A stretch of 8,735 nt of DNA, from assembly GCA_018262395.1 (NCBI GenBank), contig JAGSYM010000028.1, positions 1-8,735 on the forward strand, in the 5' to 3' direction. The DNA comes from Nitrospirota bacterium (GTDB taxonomy: Bacteria > Nitrospirota > Thermodesulfovibrionia > Thermodesulfovibrionales > SM23-35). A model generated the notes under the pieces. It was given only the letters and a program-made list of their open reading frames with translations. It was not told the origin of the DNA and searched no databases. Position numbers and translations under genes: made by a program. This document shows, piece after piece, positions 6,629-8,735 of this stretch (its first letter is position 1; each line of letters begins with the position of its first letter).

Positions 6629-7753
6629 CTATGGGAACTTACCGGCCTTCAGAATATCTTTTTTGCTTCCGTCCTTACGGATCAATGTTACCGTCGGCCT
6701 GAAAAATACAAAATCCTGATGAAAGGGTGTTTTTACCGTGCCGCCGAATGAACTATTGTCACCGAGTGCTATATGTATCGTGCCGTAAATCTTTTCCGAT
6801 TCAAGGATATTGTCAGGCCTCCTGGCTGATCTGTTCGTGCCGATGCCGAGTTCAGCAACATTGGCATTATCTTTTCTTTCAGTGAGCTTTGCACGCAGAT
6901 ATTCAGCATACTCGTCTGATCCTGAAATGTCGGTAACATACCCATCCTGAATCGTAAGTGCAACCGGGGATGACAACTGTCTGGTAGGGCCCCATTCAAG
7001 GACGAGTCTTCCCTGGGCTGACCCCTCAACGGGCGCCAGGAAGACCTCTCCGGCCGGAAGATTACCAAATGCCCCTCTCTTTGACAGAATTCCCGTATCA
7101 GATAGTGCTTTTCTTCCCCTCATTGAAAAGGAAAGTGAGGAACCATTTGGGGTTTTAATCCTGACGGAGTCAGCAGTACTAACCACCTTTGCCAGTGCAA
7201 GGGTGGTTGTAGCGAGAGTCTTCCAGTCAACATTCATAGCGCCCTCAAGCATGGAAACATCGAAAAGGGGCATGCTTGCATATCTGCAGCCACAGATTCT
7301 CGTCAGCAAATCCCTGAACCGTGTATGGCTTGTTGAATAATTTGAGAGGGCGATGACGCAATGAACCGCATGCGCGCTGTATTTCCTGATGATATCCTCA
7401 GCCTGTGCAATATCACTCTCCCGGGCTTTTTTCCGGAGCAGAGAGGAGAGGAGACGTTCTCTCTTTAAAGCTTTAATCGCCTCATCCCCGAAGGCAAGTT
7501 CCCAGAGTTCTTTGGGGGGCTCTGCACCATGACTGCCGGTAGCCGGATATTCAAAATAGGTTAAGGACGAGCAAAGCTTCTTCCCGATCTCGGCAGCAAG
7601 CAGGGCAAGGCATCTGAGTTTGGATCTTCTTTCCTGATCGGATTCGGAGGTCGCTTCGTTATCTGCAATTCTGTCATTGAACAGAAGGACCCGCTCATAT
7701 TTTTTTACGCCAAGATTGACCCGGTAAATGGCCTGTATAGCAGAGGTTAGCAC
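6629..7753 (-). CDS. M29-family (thermophilic metallo-aminopeptidase-like) protein
   Basis: This is 374 residues, a little shorter than classical aminopeptidase T/AmpS/PepS (about 410). The C-terminal half carries the M29 signature: GNLPAGEVFLAPVEGSAQG (230-248), ELGIGTN (301-307), GTIHIALGDN (324-333) and PFHQDF (343-348). By comparison with AmpS/PepS, the likely two-metal ligands are Glu236, Glu301, His327, His345 and Asp347. The spacing between His327 and His345 is shorter than I recall for AmpS, and the segment after His327 (GDNSSFGG) lacks the Tyr found there in classical members. This points to a divergent leucyl aminopeptidase-like branch whose substrate I cannot name. There is no signal peptide, so it is probably cytoplasmic. 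The start is GTG, 14 nt after the purF stop, with only a weak GAAG upstream, which suggests translation coupled to purF. Family assignment is confident; activity is inferred. Confidence 0.82.
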   Translation of the reverse strand: MLTSAIQAIYRVNLGVKKYERVLLFNDRIADNEATSESDQERRSKLRCLALLAAEIGKKLCSSLTYFEYPATGSHGAEPPKELWELAFGDEAIKALKRERLLSSLLRKKARESDIAQAEDIIRKYSAHAVHCVIALSNYSTSHTRFRDLLTRICGCRYASMPLFDVSMLEGAMNVDWKTLATTTLALAKVVSTADSVRIKTPNGSSLSFSMRGRKALSDTGILSKRGAFGNLPAGEVFLAPVEGSAQGRLVLEWGPTRQLSSPVALTIQDGYVTDISGSDEYAEYLRAKLTERKDNANVAELGIGTNRSARRPDNILESEKIYGTIHIALGDNSSFGGTVKTPFHQDFVFFRPTVTLIRKDGSKKDILKAGKFP

Positions 7754-7767
7754 CGTCTTCAGAATTC

Positions 7768-8735
7768 TTACCTGAAGAGAAATTCCATCTGTTTGAGGTG
7801 TTCACCGGGGAAGCTGATGGGATAATTACAATCGAAACAGGCAGTGCAATAATTATGGACGTCCGGTACAATTTTCTTGAGTCCCTCGATACTGAGATAT
7901 GAGAGGGAATCTGCCGTTACGTATTTCCTGATCTCTTCAAGGAGGTGGGTGGAGGCAATAAGTTCGCTTCTTGTTGGGGTATCTATGCCATAAAAACAGG
8001 GGGCGATTGTTGGAGGAGAACTAATCTTCATATGAACCTCTTTTGCTCCCCCGCCTTCCCGCAGCATCTTCACGATTTTCTTGCTTGTTGTGCCCCGCAC
8101 AATAGAGTCATCAATCACGATCAGCCTTTTACCTTCGAGGAGTTTTCTCACCGGATTCAGCTTGATCTTGACACCGAAGTGGCGGATGCTGTTCTTCGGC
8201 TCAATGAACGTTCTGCCGACATAGTGGTTTCTTATAAGACCGAAATCGAAGGGGATGTTGCTCTCCTCCGAGAATCCAATTGCGGCCGGCACACCGGAAT
8301 CCGGAACCGGGATGACGAGGTCACCCTCTGTACTGCACTCCCGGGCAAGTTGTCTTCCAAATTCCTTCCTCATTTCATTGACATTCAGTCCGCCAAAGAT
8401 GTTGCTGTCGGGGCGGGAAAAATAAATGAATTCGAATATGCAGAAGGCCTTTCTCTGACTGTTTAATATTTTCATGGATTCCAGGCCATGCTCGTTGATG
8501 ATCAGGATCTCACCGGGTTCAACATCACGAATATACGTTGCACTGATGAGGTCAAAGGCGCACGTCTCTGATGCGACGACATAGGCTCCATCCTTCATCC
8601 CCAGACTGAGCGGCCTGACACCATAGGGGTCACGGATTGCGATGAGTTCCTTTTCGGTGAGAATGAGGAGGCTGAAAGAGCCGCTTATCTGAGAAATTGC
8701 ATGGGCTACCCGTTCATAAAACTCGTTTCCCTTTG
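7768..8735 (-). CDS. purF: Amidophosphoribosyltransferase, [4Fe-4S] type (N-terminus outside the window)
   Basis: PurF makes 5-phosphoribosylamine from PRPP and glutamine, the first committed step of purine synthesis. The window holds the last 321 residues. The frame is open to the right edge (first full codon at 8733), so about 150 N-terminal residues are missing, including the catalytic Cys of the Ntn glutaminase domain. The end of that domain is visible in [13 protein letters not shown] and [12 protein letters not shown]. The phosphoribosyltransferase domain follows, with the PRPP loop [12 protein letters not shown] (codons near 8118-8083). Four cysteines match the cluster ligands of the Bacillus enzyme: in FCIFEF (near 8442), APCFYG (near 7998) and CTAC (near 7848 and 7839). 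The Met at 8598 is internal and should not be taken as a start. The stop is 14 nt before the M29-like gene, so the two are probably co-transcribed. Confidence 0.96.
   Translation of the reverse strand, partial: KGNEFYERVAHAISQISGSFSLLILTEKELIAIRDPYGVRPLSLGMKDGAYVVASETCAFDLISATYIRDVEPGEILIINEHGLESMKILNSQRKAFCIFEFIYFSRPDSNIFGGLNVNEMRKEFGRQLARECSTEGDLVIPVPDSGVPAAIGFSEESNIPFDFGLIRNHYVGRTFIEPKNSIRHFGVKIKLNPVRKLLEGKRLIVIDDSIVRGTTSKKIVKMLREGGGAKEVHMKISSPPTIAPCFYGIDTPTRSELIASTHLLEEIRKYVTADSLSYLSIEGLKKIVPDVHNYCTACFDCNYPISFPGEHLKQMEFLFR

Noticed and set aside
7945..8466. A 173-codon open frame on the plus strand
   Set aside because: It lies wholly opposite purF, whose protein motifs are unmistakable, and its translation resembles no protein I recognise. 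It is an antisense shadow.
8596..8598. ATG as a purF start
   Set aside because: The frame continues upstream to the window edge and encodes conserved PurF sequence ([13 protein letters not shown]), so this Met is internal.

Overview
The window reads as an ordinary bacterial chromosome segment: dense housekeeping genes, no phage or transposase genes, and moderate GC (mid-to-upper 40s percent by eye). The HtrA/Do periplasmic protease suggests a didermic (Gram-negative type) cell. The yacL-ispD-ispF order is shared by Firmicutes and several deep-branching didermic lineages. A SelB factor means the host decodes UGA as selenocysteine. PurF is the [4Fe-4S] type. Together with the short palindromic repeats in the intergenic gaps, this suggests an anaerobic or microaerophilic Nitrospirota- or Desulfobacterota-like organism. 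That placement is inference, since the window holds no phylogenetic marker.

Layout, left to right. Positions 1-79 hold a strong sigma70-type promoter whose -10 box ends 8 nt before the GTG start of an HtrA/Do serine protease gene (80-1546, +). A 155-bp gap with a paired-hairpin repeat follows. Next come yacL (PIN/TRAM membrane protein, start best placed at 1711), ispD (start best placed at 2968) and ispF (4072-4545), all on +. They are separated by unusually long, repeat-filled gaps of 249 and 384 bp. The + genes end 11 bp from the end of a convergent minus-strand block. In its own transcription order that block is purF (truncated by the window edge, 3' end at 7768), an M29-type aminopeptidase-like gene (7753-6629) and selB (6434-4557). 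Only 14 bp separate purF from the M29-like gene. A 194-bp repeat-bearing gap separates the M29-like gene from selB.

Functional themes. IspD and IspF catalyse two steps of the MEP isoprenoid pathway. YacL is their usual genomic companion and has no established role in isoprenoid synthesis. HtrA handles envelope protein quality control. SelB delivers Sec-tRNA to the ribosome. PurF commits PRPP to purine synthesis.

The most interesting material is non-coding. Every intergenic gap over 100 bp carries members of a palindromic repeat family. It has a conserved outer end (TGTCAT/ATGACA), a mostly conserved five-base loop (CTTGT/CTTGA) and a stem whose sequence varies with compensating base changes. 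In the ispD-ispF gap two such hairpin pairs are wrapped in larger imperfect inverted repeats, which looks MITE- or REP/BIME-like. A second point is that htrA and selB both have a perfect TATAAT exactly 8 nt before the start codon and no Shine-Dalgarno, as expected for leaderless mRNAs. The yacL gene beside them has a near-perfect Shine-Dalgarno.
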